Part shown: positions 24,341 through 33,814 of the stretch, in pieces
Position numbering within the stretch: position 1 is the stretch's first letter
Layout of the letters: each line of letters begins with the position of its first letter
Assembly: GCA_002007465.1 (NCBI GenBank)
Contig: LNAC01000018.1
Location: 5,642,368 to 5,706,367 of the forward strand
Source of the DNA: Ailurus styani
Taxonomy: Eukaryota; Chordata; Mammalia; Carnivora; Ailuridae
DNA length: 64,000 nt
Direction: 5' to 3'
Translations under genes and position numbers: made by a program
Notes under the pieces: generated by a model
What the model was told of the DNA's origin: nothing
Databases searched by the model: none
Seen by the model: only the letters and a program-made list of their open reading frames with translations

Positions 24341-24552
24341 TTTTATTTTTTTTAAGATTTTATTTGAGAGTGAGAGTGAGCATAAGAGAGAGCACCAGTG
24401 GGAAGAGAGACAGAGGGAAGAGAGGCAGAGGGAGAGAGAGAAGCAGACTCCCCGCTGAGCAGGGAGCCCAATGTGGGGCTTGATCCCAAGACCCCGAGAT
24501 CATGACCTGAGCTGAACATAGATGCTTAACCAACTGAGCCACTCAGGCACCC
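24341..24552 (-). mobile_element. CAN-SINE
   Basis: Reverse copy. Flanks CAAGAGCCATGGTTCTC / CAAGAGCTATGTTCCTC form a diverged TSD, so the insertion is older. Confidence 0.93.
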
Positions 24553-24835
24553 CAAGAGCTATGTTCCTCAACCTGAGATCAGCCCTGTACTAAAAGGAAT
24601 CCAACAAACACTTCCAAACTAACTAATCAATATAACTCCAAACCTCAATGGCTCCAAATGCTCTGATTCAATCTCTCTCTCAAGTCTTTCCTGGAAACCA
24701 GGAATTAAAATATGAGCTATCATAAACTCATTCTTTTTCAAAACCTTCAGGTGCTTAACTCTTTAAAGTCTCTAAAGAAATCCTTTCATCTTAATTTCAC
24801 AATGACCTTGTACCTCATAGCTAATAATATTATAT

Positions 24836-24975
24836 CAGCAATAGCTAACATTATTGAGTAGTTACAACAGGCTAGGCACTGTGCTGAGTGCTTAATGTTC
24901 CTTATTCGATCTAATCCTCACAATAAGGTCAGTACTATTATTTACTTCCACATTACAGATGAGAAAAGCAGCTTA
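24836..24975 (-). mobile_element. MIR fragment
   Basis: Reverse MIR: GCTAGGCACTGTGCTGAGTG, then AATCCTCACAATAAGG and TTACAGATGAGAAAAGC. Cut off by the next SINE. Confidence 0.75.
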
Positions 24976-25157
24976 GGGGCTCCTGGATGGCCCAGTCGGC
25001 TAATCCTTTGCTTTCAGCCCAGGTCATGGTCCGGGGTCCAGGGTCCTGGGATTGAGTCCCACATTGAGCTCCTTGCTCAAGAGGGAGTCTGTTTTTCCCT
25101 CTGCTTGTGCATGCTCTCTCTCTCTGACAAATAAAATCTCTATAAATAAATAAATAG
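24976..25157 (+). mobile_element. CAN-SINE
   Basis: Plus copy GGGGCTCCTGGATGGCCCAG, tail AAATAAATAAATAG. Confidence 0.92.
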
Positions 25158-25174
25158 ATGGGGAAGGTGCTCTA

Positions 25175-25300
25175 TGACAGCATATCTCCAACTCTGGTGT
25201 GTATCATAATCAAAGAAACAGCTAATGTTAAAACACAAGGCCCAACACAATTGTTGTTCCCAGATGATGCTGTTGCTGGTACAGGGCCTACTGCTTTATA
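25175..25300. mobile_element. MER5A-like remnant
   Basis: CTCTGGTGTGTATCATAATC followed by CCAGATGATGCTGTTGCTGG resembles MER5A. Confidence 0.5.
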
Positions 25301-27060
25301 AAAAGGTAAAAGGAAGTAAACCCCTCTCACCTTACCTATCATTTTCTCATGTGAAAACACTTCTCTACAGAGTACTTCTAACAAGAGAGACACTTAGGAC
25401 TTAAAAAAAACCTCCAGGGTCTGAAAGCTAAAAGACTTTTTTCCTCTACTTCACAAAGGCCCCAGTATCACCAATGACATTAACATAGTGAAAATCCAAA
25501 AAAGGAAAATTAAGAACAGAAAGACTGTAAAATTCTGCTCAGGGGCCCGTCACCATACACATTTTACTTCTTCAGCCTAAAAGTGTTTCCTTTGGGTGTC
25601 CTAGGGCAAGAGAAACACCATAAGAAAAAGGAGGCAGACTGTTTTATAATACTAAAAAATCGAGGACAGGTTCTAAAAATATAATAGAATTTTGCCCTAT
25701 GAACAGAAAATCTCTAAATGCTATAAATTCCTTCTGTCTGGCTCTTTTTTGTCACACTATCATCTATGTCAAAAGAGCTATTTCTCTTACGCAAGACTGA
25801 CCCAAAGTCTATCCTTTCTCAGGTAGCTTAAATACTGATTACATCAATGTCATCTAGGATGAATGACTTCAGGCATAGGATTTGTTAAAAATGTCTCCTC
25901 AGCCTGCCAGGGAAGCTTCTTACTTGGGTGGGTGCTGTCAACCATGACTAAACTGAACCAAGAGAAATATATTTTAAAATATTAATATGGCTTGGCACCT
26001 TCCTGATGCTAATCCTTCCAGGCCCACCCCAATGGCACAACTGGGAAATTAACTGGAGAAAAGCAATCTTCCCTCTGCTCTCTACTTTCAGATGCTCCTC
26101 CTCTACAGCTCTGCCATGCACAGACTCATTTTATACATATACAGAGACAGAACATGCGCACACACACAAATAACTCTCGGCAGGAACCAAAAATCAAAGC
26201 CTAACCCCACGGTTTTGAAGTGAGCAAGTCCAATTTCCTTCTTTGTAGCCCTTGACACATGCTGGCTGGGAGCCGTCTGGATTTTTTTCTGCCTTGTTCC
26301 TGCACCAGAAGGCTCTGCACTGCAGGTCAGGGGATGATAAGGAAATGAACAGTGTAATTTCCAAGGCCTCTGAACACAGCCCTGTCAGCAGCTCTGGAGG
26401 CGGGTTACTCAAGCATGGCTTGAAGAGTGAAAACCACAGAGAGGAGGGCTCAGCCAGCCAGCAGTGGCAGGATCTCAGCTGTGTATGTTACTGCCACCTC
26501 CAGCCTGAAAGCCCAAGCCCCGCTGCCTCCCTGGATGAGCTCTGCTGGTAAAAGCTCTTATACCCAAATGGCAAAAATACAAGTTCGCATTGGGGAAGGA
26601 AGATTAAGAACCAGGACTTAGATTTTTCCATGCACTCTTGTGTAGAAACAAAAAGCATTTAGTGCTCTTCCAGCATACACGAGATTGCACAGGCTGGCAA
26701 ACCCACAATAACATCTATCCAATATACCCAACCCCATAGGGATATGGCCAGAAAGGAAACTTAATTTATATGAAATGTGAAATTCAATAGGCTACTTCAA
26801 GATTTTTTAAAGCCAATATTCGGTCTCTCCCCTTCTCCAAACCCCACTATAAATATTAGGACCTTTAGAACCCATCACCAGCATGAAAATTTCCCAACCC
26901 AGGTTTGGATCTTCTTCTGAGCACAGTGCTCAAAATCTTAACAAACATGTTTATCTATTTATACTGGGCTTCCTATATAGGCGGAATGTAGTTATATTTC
27001 AGCCCATTATTGCCTAGAACAGACTGAGACATATTTTAACTTAAATCATGTTTTTCTTTC
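25301..27060. other. SINE-free stretch, possible conserved non-coding DNA
   Basis: About 1.76 kb with no gene and no confident repeat. Base content is more mixed and GC-richer at 26220-26640. No function can be assigned from one sequence. Confidence 0.4.
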
Positions 27061-27310
27061 TTTCTAATATTTATTGAATGTTTCCTACTGAATGCCACAC
27101 ACTGTTCAAAGTGTTTTATATGCATTAACTAATTTAATCTCATAACAACCCTATGTAGGAACTATTGTTTCCCCTCATTTCACAGTTGAAAAAACGGAGG
27201 TAGAGCAGTTAAGTAACTTGCTCAAGATCACTCAGTAAGTGGCAAAGCTGGGATACAAACCAGGTAGTCTGGCTCCAGAGATTATACTCTTAACCACTAA
27301 ATTATAGATA
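27061..27310 (-). mobile_element. MIR (near full length)
   Basis: Reverse MIR: GCATTAACTAATTTAATCTC, TAAGTAACTTGCTCAAGATC and GTCTGGCTCCAGAG, ending ACTCTTAACCACTAAATTAT. Confidence 0.87.
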
Positions 27311-27396
27311 AAAAATGATGTGAAATTTAAGTTTAGAATGAAAGCTAGTGTTTTAGGTCAGAAGTGGTTCCCAATTCTCACCTTAAAGAGAAAATT

Positions 27397-27580
27397 CACA
27401 ATGGTTCTCAAATGTTACAAAGTATATAGCAATTATCTGGAGAGACTTGTCGAAGATTTTGGGCCCCTACTCCTAAAACATGCTTAGCAGAACTGGGGAA
27501 GGTTCAAGAATCTGCATTTTGACACTCAGGTGATGTGATACACATGGTTTTATGGGACACACTTTTAGGGACTCCAGTAC
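27397..27580. mobile_element. MER5A DNA transposon
   Basis: ATGGTTCTCAAATG, AATTATCTGGAGAG, TCAAGAATCTGCATTTTGAC and AGGTGATGTGATAC match the MER5A pattern. Confidence 0.7.
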
Positions 27581-27730
27581 AGATGGTAAACTGTAAGGTC
27601 CAAAGAGCAGGAAACTTCTCTGTTTTATTCACTAGGACATGCCAAGGACCAAGCACAATACCTGGAATCTAAAATGCACTCAATTGTGAACTATACCTCA
27701 ATTAAAATTTTTTTAATAAAAGTAAATAAA

Positions 27731-27934
27731 GGGGCACCTGGGTGGCTCAGTGGGTTAAAGCCTCTGCCTTCAGCTCAGGTCATGATCTCAGGGTCCTGGG
27801 ATCAAGCCCCACATAAGACTTTCTACTCAGCAGGGAGCCTGCCTCCTCCTCTCTCTGCCTGCCTCTCTACCTACTTGTAATCTCGCTCTCTGTCAAATAA
27901 ATAAATAAATAAATACTCTTAAGAAAAAAAAAAA
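27731..27934 (+). mobile_element. CAN-SINE, mustelid-type
   Basis: Plus copy with GTGGGTTAAAGCC. TSD AAGTAAATAAA / AGGTAAATAAA. Confidence 0.95.
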
Positions 27935-28490
27935 GGTAAATAAAATGCACTTAATGTACTGAATAAATGGCATTCAACAGTATATTTTATAAAACAGTTA
28001 CTATCACAATACATTTAAGGTCTACCTACTGGTGATATATATGTCAAAGAAGCAACAGGGTTTTTTTTCTTACCTGCAATTGCAAAAAAAGAGGGAACTG
28101 GCAATACCTCAATGATTACAATGGAAATCTGAATGCAATATTTCAGAAAACACACATATACACACAAACCAAGCTCAAAGTAGCAATTTAAAAGTAACTT
28201 CCCTCTTTATATGTAACAGGATAATAAGATAGTTTTAACACCAGCTGTAAAGAGTTCTTTGCAAACATAGCCATCATACCAAAGAAACCTAAACTCAAGG
28301 GATCTTTTGTTTATTAAGCATCTACAATGTTAAAATCAGTATGAAAAATAATGAAAGCAGTTTCAAGAGTATCTGGGAATTTATATCTAATGTTTCTAAG
28401 GTAGTTTTTAGAATGGGAAAACAGAGAATCCCTCAAAACAACTGAAGACTTTTAATAACCCCGGAGTAACAATATGCCATAAGAACTTGG
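27935..28490. other. No recognised feature
   Basis: SINE-free intronic sequence. Confidence 0.45.
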
Positions 28491-28494
28491 TCAC

Positions 28495-28665
28495 CAAAAA
28501 CCTGGTTTCTAAGCCTCGCTTTGCTATTGACCACCTGTGAGAGCCTAGGAAAGTCACATGACCTCCCTGGTCTTAGTTTCTTCTTCCATAAAATGAGGAG
28601 ATTGGACAAGATAATTCTTCTGTGGGCCCTCCTTGAATTACAACACCCAGATGGAAAACAGAGCT
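28495..28665 (+). mobile_element. MIR
   Basis: Plus-strand MIR: AGCCTCGCTTTGCTATTGAC, then TAGGAAAGTCACATGACCTC and TTCTTCCATAAAATGAGGAG. Confidence 0.75.
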
Positions 28666-30273
28666 ACTGAAGAAAAAATAAATTAAGCTCAGGCTCTGTT
28701 GCATCTCTGTCCCACATAAATACCAAATTCTTTTTAATTTTTTCCATGTAGGAAAATGCTTGAGGGCATTTGGCTTCAGGAAGCATGGCTGACTGCTATG
28801 TCATCAATAGCTGAGAAAGAACAGCTAGTGAAGGAGGCTTTAAGAGAGAAAACCTTGAATCAGAAGGAAAAAAAAAGAGACCTGACCTTGATTGGGCAAT
28901 GAGGAATTGTAACACGAGAGAATTGAGCTGGAAGGCATAAACTAGGGCAGGAAAACAAAACCAAGGGCAAAGGAAGATGCTCTTAGAACACAGGATATGA
29001 TAGCAAGCATGATCAGAAGGGGAAAGGGCAAAGAGCACACTTAATGGGGGTTTTTTGTATCCTAAACTAAGGGGGGAAAGTGGTAAGATATGTAGCAGTC
29101 TGAGAGTAACAGAAGCTGAGACCCAAAACAGGGGGAAAGCAGAATGCAGACTGTTCCTACCTTGCAAGATCAAAAACAGCAGGTAAAGAGGCAGCGGAGC
29201 TTCTAGCTGCAAACCTCTAGATCCTTTAGTCACTAGAGCCTACTGGTTACTTAATATGATTTGAAAAAATGAGTCTCACCTTAAATTCCTGGTTTAAGCC
29301 CTTGATTCTGACAAGAGCCTGGACTGCAGGACAGACTCAGTATAGATACAACACTGCCTTCTATGGTTTGTAAATTCTTTTTTTCTTGCCTGTCAGAGTG
29401 GCAACGCAAGCACTAAGCTTGGAACATTCAGGCAGGCACCCTTCCTCCCCTTCCATCCCTAACTTAACAATCTATCAATCAAACCAAAGGCAAGGGAACA
29501 GGCAGGAGCCAAAAGGCTCTGTCTTGTTTATTCCTCAACATTCCCTCCCCCATCTCTTCAGCTGGCAAGAAGTATGAGCAGGAGTGTTCAATAACAATTC
29601 AGGGCAGCTGCAGTTGCTAAGAGCCGTCTCTGGTCTCTCCTAGAACTCTGGGAAACAGCATAGAAAGCCCTTCCAGAGAAAGGTATGGTGGAGCCTAAGC
29701 AGGATCCCATGAAGGGAAATCTACATTTTTGGCCAATAGGAAATTCCCTCAGCCACAGCCTGAGATAGGTAACTAGATGAGAAAGAAGGTCCTGAGGTAG
29801 ATAATCTGAATACTCAAATCTCCCTCATTAGCTAGTGGTAGATATATCACAATTTTACCCTACACCACAAACTCTATTTTCTCCAGTTTCCAGGGTGGAG
29901 GCGGGAGGGGGAGGGGCAGGCGGAGATGGTGGTTAGGGGGAGACATCTGTCAAGACACTTCCCAATTTTATGAGTTTTCTTCCTTAAGGACAGCTCCAAG
30001 CTCAGAGTATATAATTCCCAGATTATATCAAAACATCTGTTTTGCTGTTTTAGTTCTGTTGGTTGTCCCCACATAGAAGGAACATTCCAAACTAATTAGG
30101 GCATAGGCAAGCCCGTATCTCAGAGAGAAAATCTTAAAAGTTTTCACAGACTTAGCGAATAAACTATAATAGTAATCATCACTGAGCCCCTATTATACTC
30201 TAAACCCTGGAGTCCTTATTTCCCAAAAGCTGATCTGCTCTAAGATTCCTAGCCTTCTTTCCCCTTAAGTCTT
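28666..30273. other. SINE-free stretch, no gene recognised
   Basis: About 1.6 kb. A 145-codon minus-strand open stretch at 28796-29233 is hydrophobic but resembles no protein I know. A GC-rich pyrimidine/purine patch lies near 29890-29935. Confidence 0.45.
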
Positions 30274-30290
30274 CCCCTCCTCCCATTCTA

Positions 30291-30497
30291 TTTTTTTTCT
30301 TTTTTTTTTTTTTAAAGATTTTATTTATTCATTTGACATACAGAGAGAGATTACAAGTAGGCAGAGAGAGAGGAGAGAGGAGGAAGCAGGCTCCCTGCTG
30401 AGCAGAGAGCCCGATGTGGGCCTCGATCCCAGGACCCTGGGATCATGACCTGAGCCGAAGGCAGCGGCTTTAACCCACTGAGCCACCCAGGCGCCCC
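30291..30497 (-). mobile_element. Young CAN-SINE
   Basis: Near-consensus reverse copy. TSD CCCCTCCTCCCATTCTA on both sides. Confidence 0.96.
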
Positions 30498-30513
30498 CCC
30501 TCCTCCCATTCTA

Positions 30514-31120
30514 GAAACACTCTCTCCCTCCACAGTGTTTTCATCTCCTAGCAACTTCCTAACATTTAAATAATTATTTCAATGATCAAAGGCTTGATGG
30601 AAAAGCACCCCCAGAACCAGACTGTTCAAAAGGGTTGAGGGAATAGGGAAAGGAACTGAGAAACCAGGTTTTGGCTTATAGTAACATCAAACTGCACAGC
30701 AACTTTCTGCTTCTAGAAGTACTTCCCAACAATTTTATCTTTCGTCCAAAAAGTGAAGCAGTCTCTCTCCCTTTTCTCTCTCATTCCATTGCCCCACTGT
30801 CAGTCTCCTTGGGAGACAAGGCTTACATACCACAGCTACATTATGAAGGGGCAAACCTCCCTGGCACCAAGGTGTTTTCTTAGCTGAATACACAGCATCT
30901 TTCAGCCCAATTATAATCTGAAAGGCAGCCACCCAACTGGTCAGTGGGCCTCCAAGAGAAAACAAGTTCCATTTGCTACTCTATTGGAGACTATCATAGA
31001 CATTTAGACTTAAATCCAACATGAAGCTCAGCATCATTAATCCTTTCACCTGCAGATGACTACTGGGGCTACAACACTGTAACATGAGTCAAGAGTTCTA
31101 AACAGAAAGGAAAATGAAAT
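30514..31120. other. No recognised feature
   Basis: Intronic sequence without gene or clear repeat. Confidence 0.45.
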
Positions 31121-31129
31121 CCACTTTTC

Positions 31130-31335
31130 GGGGTTCCTGGGTGGCTCAGTGGGTTGGGTGTCCGCCTTCGGCTCAGGTCATTATCCCAGTGTCCTGGGAT
31201 AGAGCCCCACATCAAGCTCCCTGCTAGGTGGTAAACCTGCTTCTCCCTCTGCCTGCTGCTGCTCCCCCTGCTTGTGCATGCACACGTGCACACTCTCTCT
31301 GTCAAACAAACAAACAAACAAACCTTAAAAAAAAA
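31130..31335 (+). mobile_element. CAN-SINE, nearest repeat downstream of ZNF609 exon 2
   Basis: Plus copy GGGGTTCCTGGGTGGCTCAG, with (CAAA)n in its tail. TSD CCACTTTTC. It is antisense to ZNF609 and lies 1,574 nt past the exon 2 donor. Confidence 0.94.
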
Positions 31336-32477
31336 GTGGCCACTTTTCAGCACAGGAAGAACAGTGATTATGGACATGGATATATGGCAAGAGTTTATTG
31401 CAGCCAGATGTAGGGAACAGTCTAATGGGCCTGGAACAGAAGCAAGAACTGGTACTCCTAAGCCTCTTTAAAACAGTATTATCCATCTGCACCCCAGAGA
31501 AAATGGTAAATCACAGCCAGCACAGGACAAGCCATGCCAGTAGCCAGCTGGAACTTGATGCTGCTGAGGTGGACTATAGCATCTGTCACCTAAACACAGA
31601 CAGCTTTTCTCTGCCAGCTGCTTCTGGTGAAAGGGAATGAACCATTGTGTTATTAGTGGAAGAAAATTCGCAGCCCTGTTACCAGGGAAGCCCAGATGTT
31701 GCAAAGAGCTACAGATGTGCCGGAGGCAAAGAACAAAATACCTACAGCAAAGAAAGCACAAGCTACCACTGGAATCCAGGCACGGAGAGGGCACCACCAC
31801 ACAAACATACACATGCAGCCTCTATTTATTAACACTTACATATGGAAATAGGTATTCCCTGTTGCAGCTGATGTAATTACAGAGAAACCAATTTATATTG
31901 CATCTGCTGGGATCAGCTGAAAGCACAGGGTGAGCAAATACAGAGCGGAAAAATCAAGAGCCAGTGAAGAGCTCATCACCAGGCCAGCCGCTTTGCAGGA
32001 AATTGTAAGCTGCTGAAGTTTAAGGCAGCCTGAGCTGACCCTAGACTCACACCTATTCTGCTCCAGCCCTGCATGCTCTATTTCCTGAGACATGAACTAA
32101 GATCTTCTTCCCAGAGGAGGAGAGGCCCTCCTAGGGCTGCTAGCACCTGTCCTTCCAACTCAAGCAGAAGGTAAGATATCACTACACTGTTTGGCGGCTA
32201 CTAAACCACCAGGACACTTTGATTACCAATAGTTGAGCGAGATACTTGGCCAAGAACTATACCTTTAATGGCCAAATAATCCCTTTCAAGGCCAAACATG
32301 CGTAGCCACAATGCTAACTCGTAAGGCCTGATTAAGTACCTCTTAGTACAGTCAATATCTCTTGCTCCCTTCTTTACCTGCCCCTTTGCTCCTTGGTAGC
32401 TACCAATAAAACACTTGGCAGATATCATACCATGAAACTTATTTAACCCCCTCTCTCCCAGAAACCCAGCAGCACCA

Positions 32478-32667
32478 TTTATTCCATTAAGAAGAGCACT
32501 CAACCGAAAGCCTATCAACAACTTACAAAGTTTACCAATGACTGTGAGGATGAAATACCAGCAAGCTGGGGACCACAAAGGCTGATGCCAGTCTCCAGCA
32601 ACAAGTGTCAGAAGGTTGAACAAGGACAAGGTGGCAGATTCTCAACTTGACTTAGAGAAAATTTATT
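32478..32667 (-). promoter_or_regulatory. Two AATAAA hexamers early in ZNF609 intron 2
   Basis: Sense-strand AATAAA motifs occur at 32667-32662 and 32483-32478, about 245 and 430 nt past the exon 2 donor. T/GT-rich sequence follows the first. They could support intronic polyadenylation and a short message ending after a 34-residue intron-encoded tail. Hexamers also occur by chance, so this is only a candidate. Confidence 0.3.
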
Positions 32668-32903
32668 CTACCAAGTAGCTGTCCCCAACAAAAGGAATTC
32701 TCCAAAATGCCCAGGCCTGCTGTTAATGAATCTGTAGAGAATCCCCTAATTTGGAACAAAACCACATTATCATTACCAGCTGCTCTGACCTTGTAAATTG
32801 GTCATTACCCACAAACTAACGAGCCTCCCACAGAGTGCACAAAGCATTTGGTGGTTAGTCCAGGGCAGTTCTGACTGGCAGTAGGCAGCCAGATCTGGCC
32901 ACC

Positions 32904-32909
32904 TCTTAC
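32904..32909 (-). promoter_or_regulatory. ZNF609: 5' splice site after exon 2
   Basis: The minus strand reads AAAAG then GTAAGA, a strong match to the donor consensus. Failure to use it would extend the frame 34 codons to a TAA at 32805-32807. Confidence 0.9.
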
Positions 32910-33656
32910 CTTTTCAGACTTGACTTTCTTTAGCGGGCGACACTCATTCTCCCCTTCCTCTGGCTCCGGTTTAGCTCCCAAAGGATTGAGCGCTGCCCCA
33001 GGCTCAATAGCTATACTCCCAAGTGGCTCCACAGCTCCTGTATCCACCCCTGCACTTCCATCATACTGACCACCCCGTCCTCCCAAGGGAACTGGCTGGA
33101 GGACCCCAGGATCCTTTTCTGAACAAGTCCCCACTCCTTCGCTTCTCTCCTTCTTGCTCTTAGATGAGCTGTTCTCCTTCTCCTTTTTGGAGCCGGCTAC
33201 ACTGCGGGATGCCTTAGCCGCCTTCTCTGAGCCCTTGGGAGCAATAGCAGCAACCAGGCTTCCTGCATTGGCACCATCTCCTGAGCGTCCCTGCACCTCT
33301 TTCTTGCTAGCTGCCCCCTCACTTGGAGTGAACAGGGAAGTCCCTGGAGTGGGTTTGCTAGTGTCTTTGCCACTCTTATTCCTTTTGGATTTTGATTTGC
33401 CTTCCTTCCCTTGAGGACCTGGCACTGGGGTCACAAACTTGATGTTGTCTGGTAGTGTGGCCACAGCATTGGGAGCCGGTATCCCCACCTCCTTTGAGCC
33501 TGACATTTCCAGTTTCTGCTGGTCCTTTTCCAGATCGGCGTCCAGGTCAATGATGAGATTCCCTACTCCAATGTCCCATTCATCCCCACTGTCGTATGTC
33601 TCAACCGGGTTTGCATCCACTCCTTTCCCTCCGGAGGCTCCACTGCTCAAGGACAT
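32910..33656 (-). CDS. ZNF609: ZNF609 coding part of exon 2 (residues 1-249)
   Basis: Encodes the N-terminus of zinc finger protein 609, a large nuclear regulator (about 1,400 residues in human) reported to work with the cohesin loader NIPBL and the Integrator complex. The translation starts MSLSSGASGGKGVDANPVET and has the acidic block YDSGDEWDIGVGNLIIDLDA at about residues 21-40. This is followed by lysine/serine-rich, probably disordered stretches, including basic NLS-like runs (KSKSKRNKSGK near residue 90; KKEKENSSSKSKKE near 160). The C2H2 finger lies in later exons, outside the window. The start is the first in-frame ATG: an in-frame TGA lies at 33684-33686, and the context AAGATGT has a purine at -3. 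The segment is 747 nt, exactly 249 codons, so the exon ends in phase 0 at a lysine AAG before GTAAGA. No frameshift or stop is seen. Identification rests on recognising the protein; no alignment was run. Confidence 0.96.
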
Positions 33657-33783
33657 CTTAGAGTCAACGTCCCACCTCAAGATTCAAGGCTCTTCCTTGC
33701 CCCCAGCTTTCCTATTTTCAGCTTCAGCTATGTTCTCAGACCTGCCACATTGGTCAGTACATGCCCAGTGGACAACATCATTG
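33657..33783 (-). promoter_or_regulatory. ZNF609: 5'UTR part of ZNF609 exon 2 with three short uORFs
   Basis: These 127 nt precede the start codon inside exon 2. Three upstream ATG frames are visible: a 17-codon frame starting at exon base 3 (ATGATG at the exon's 5' edge, ending in TAG), a two-codon frame (ATG TAC TGA), and a four-codon frame (ATG TGG CAG GTC TGA). All end before the main ATG. They would be expected to reduce cap-dependent initiation on the linear mRNA. In the circle they lie between the ORF's stop and its own start. Confidence 0.75.
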
Positions 33784-33814
33784 CTGGAAAAAGAAAATTT
33801 AAAGAGCTGTTAAA
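33784..33814 (-). promoter_or_regulatory. ZNF609: 3' splice site and likely branch point before exon 2
   Basis: On the minus strand a T-rich tract leads to CAG directly before the exon. TTTAAC at 33814-33809 is a plausible branch site with its A at 33810, 27 nt from the exon, a normal distance. Confidence 0.85.

Larger units (their letters stand above)
1..32909 (-). other. ZNF609: ZNF609 intron 2 (5' part)
   Basis: All sequence downstream of the exon 2 donor on the minus strand. No further ZNF609 exon was recognised, which fits the very long second intron of the mammalian gene. It holds repeats listed separately and unique stretches with no recognised gene. Confidence 0.85.
31336..32909. other. 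Repeat-poor start of intron 2
   Basis: No SINE and no confident old repeat. Holds a 142-codon sense-strand open stretch (32201-32629) with no recognised family and the two AATAAA motifs noted separately. Confidence 0.5.
32910..33783 (-). ncRNA. circ-ZNF609: ZNF609 exon 2, the circ-ZNF609 circular RNA exon
   Basis: The exon runs from an acceptor (tttttccag then CAATGATG) at 33783 to a donor (GAAAAG then GTAAGA) at 32910. That is 874 nt, the same length I know for human circ-ZNF609, an abundant circle made by back-splicing this single exon and linked to myoblast proliferation and to cap-independent translation. Joining the donor end to the acceptor start gives GAAAAG-CAATGA, so the frame reads Glu-Lys-Gln-stop. 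The circle therefore carries a 753-nt ORF that shares its start with the linear mRNA and ends at a stop made only by circularisation. Splice sites and arithmetic are seen in the sequence; expression as a circle in this species is inferred from orthology. Confidence 0.85.

Noticed and set aside
28796..29233. 145-codon hydrophobic open frame on the minus strand
   Set aside because: The hydrophobic look comes from a purine-rich plus strand read in reverse; no family is recognised.
32201..32629. 142-codon sense-strand open frame in intron 2
   Set aside because: No recognisable domain, no clear splice sites around it and ordinary intronic base content; chance is likely without conservation data.
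33657..33680. Eight-residue N-terminal extension of ZNF609
   Set aside because: It would need a TTG start. The ATG at 33656 has a good context and matches the known protein start, and an in-frame stop lies just upstream.
33439..33813. 124-codon plus-strand open frame opposite ZNF609 exon 2 (and one at 33154-33414)
   Set aside because: Shadow of the ZNF609 coding strand, with no recognisable protein and no splice or start context.
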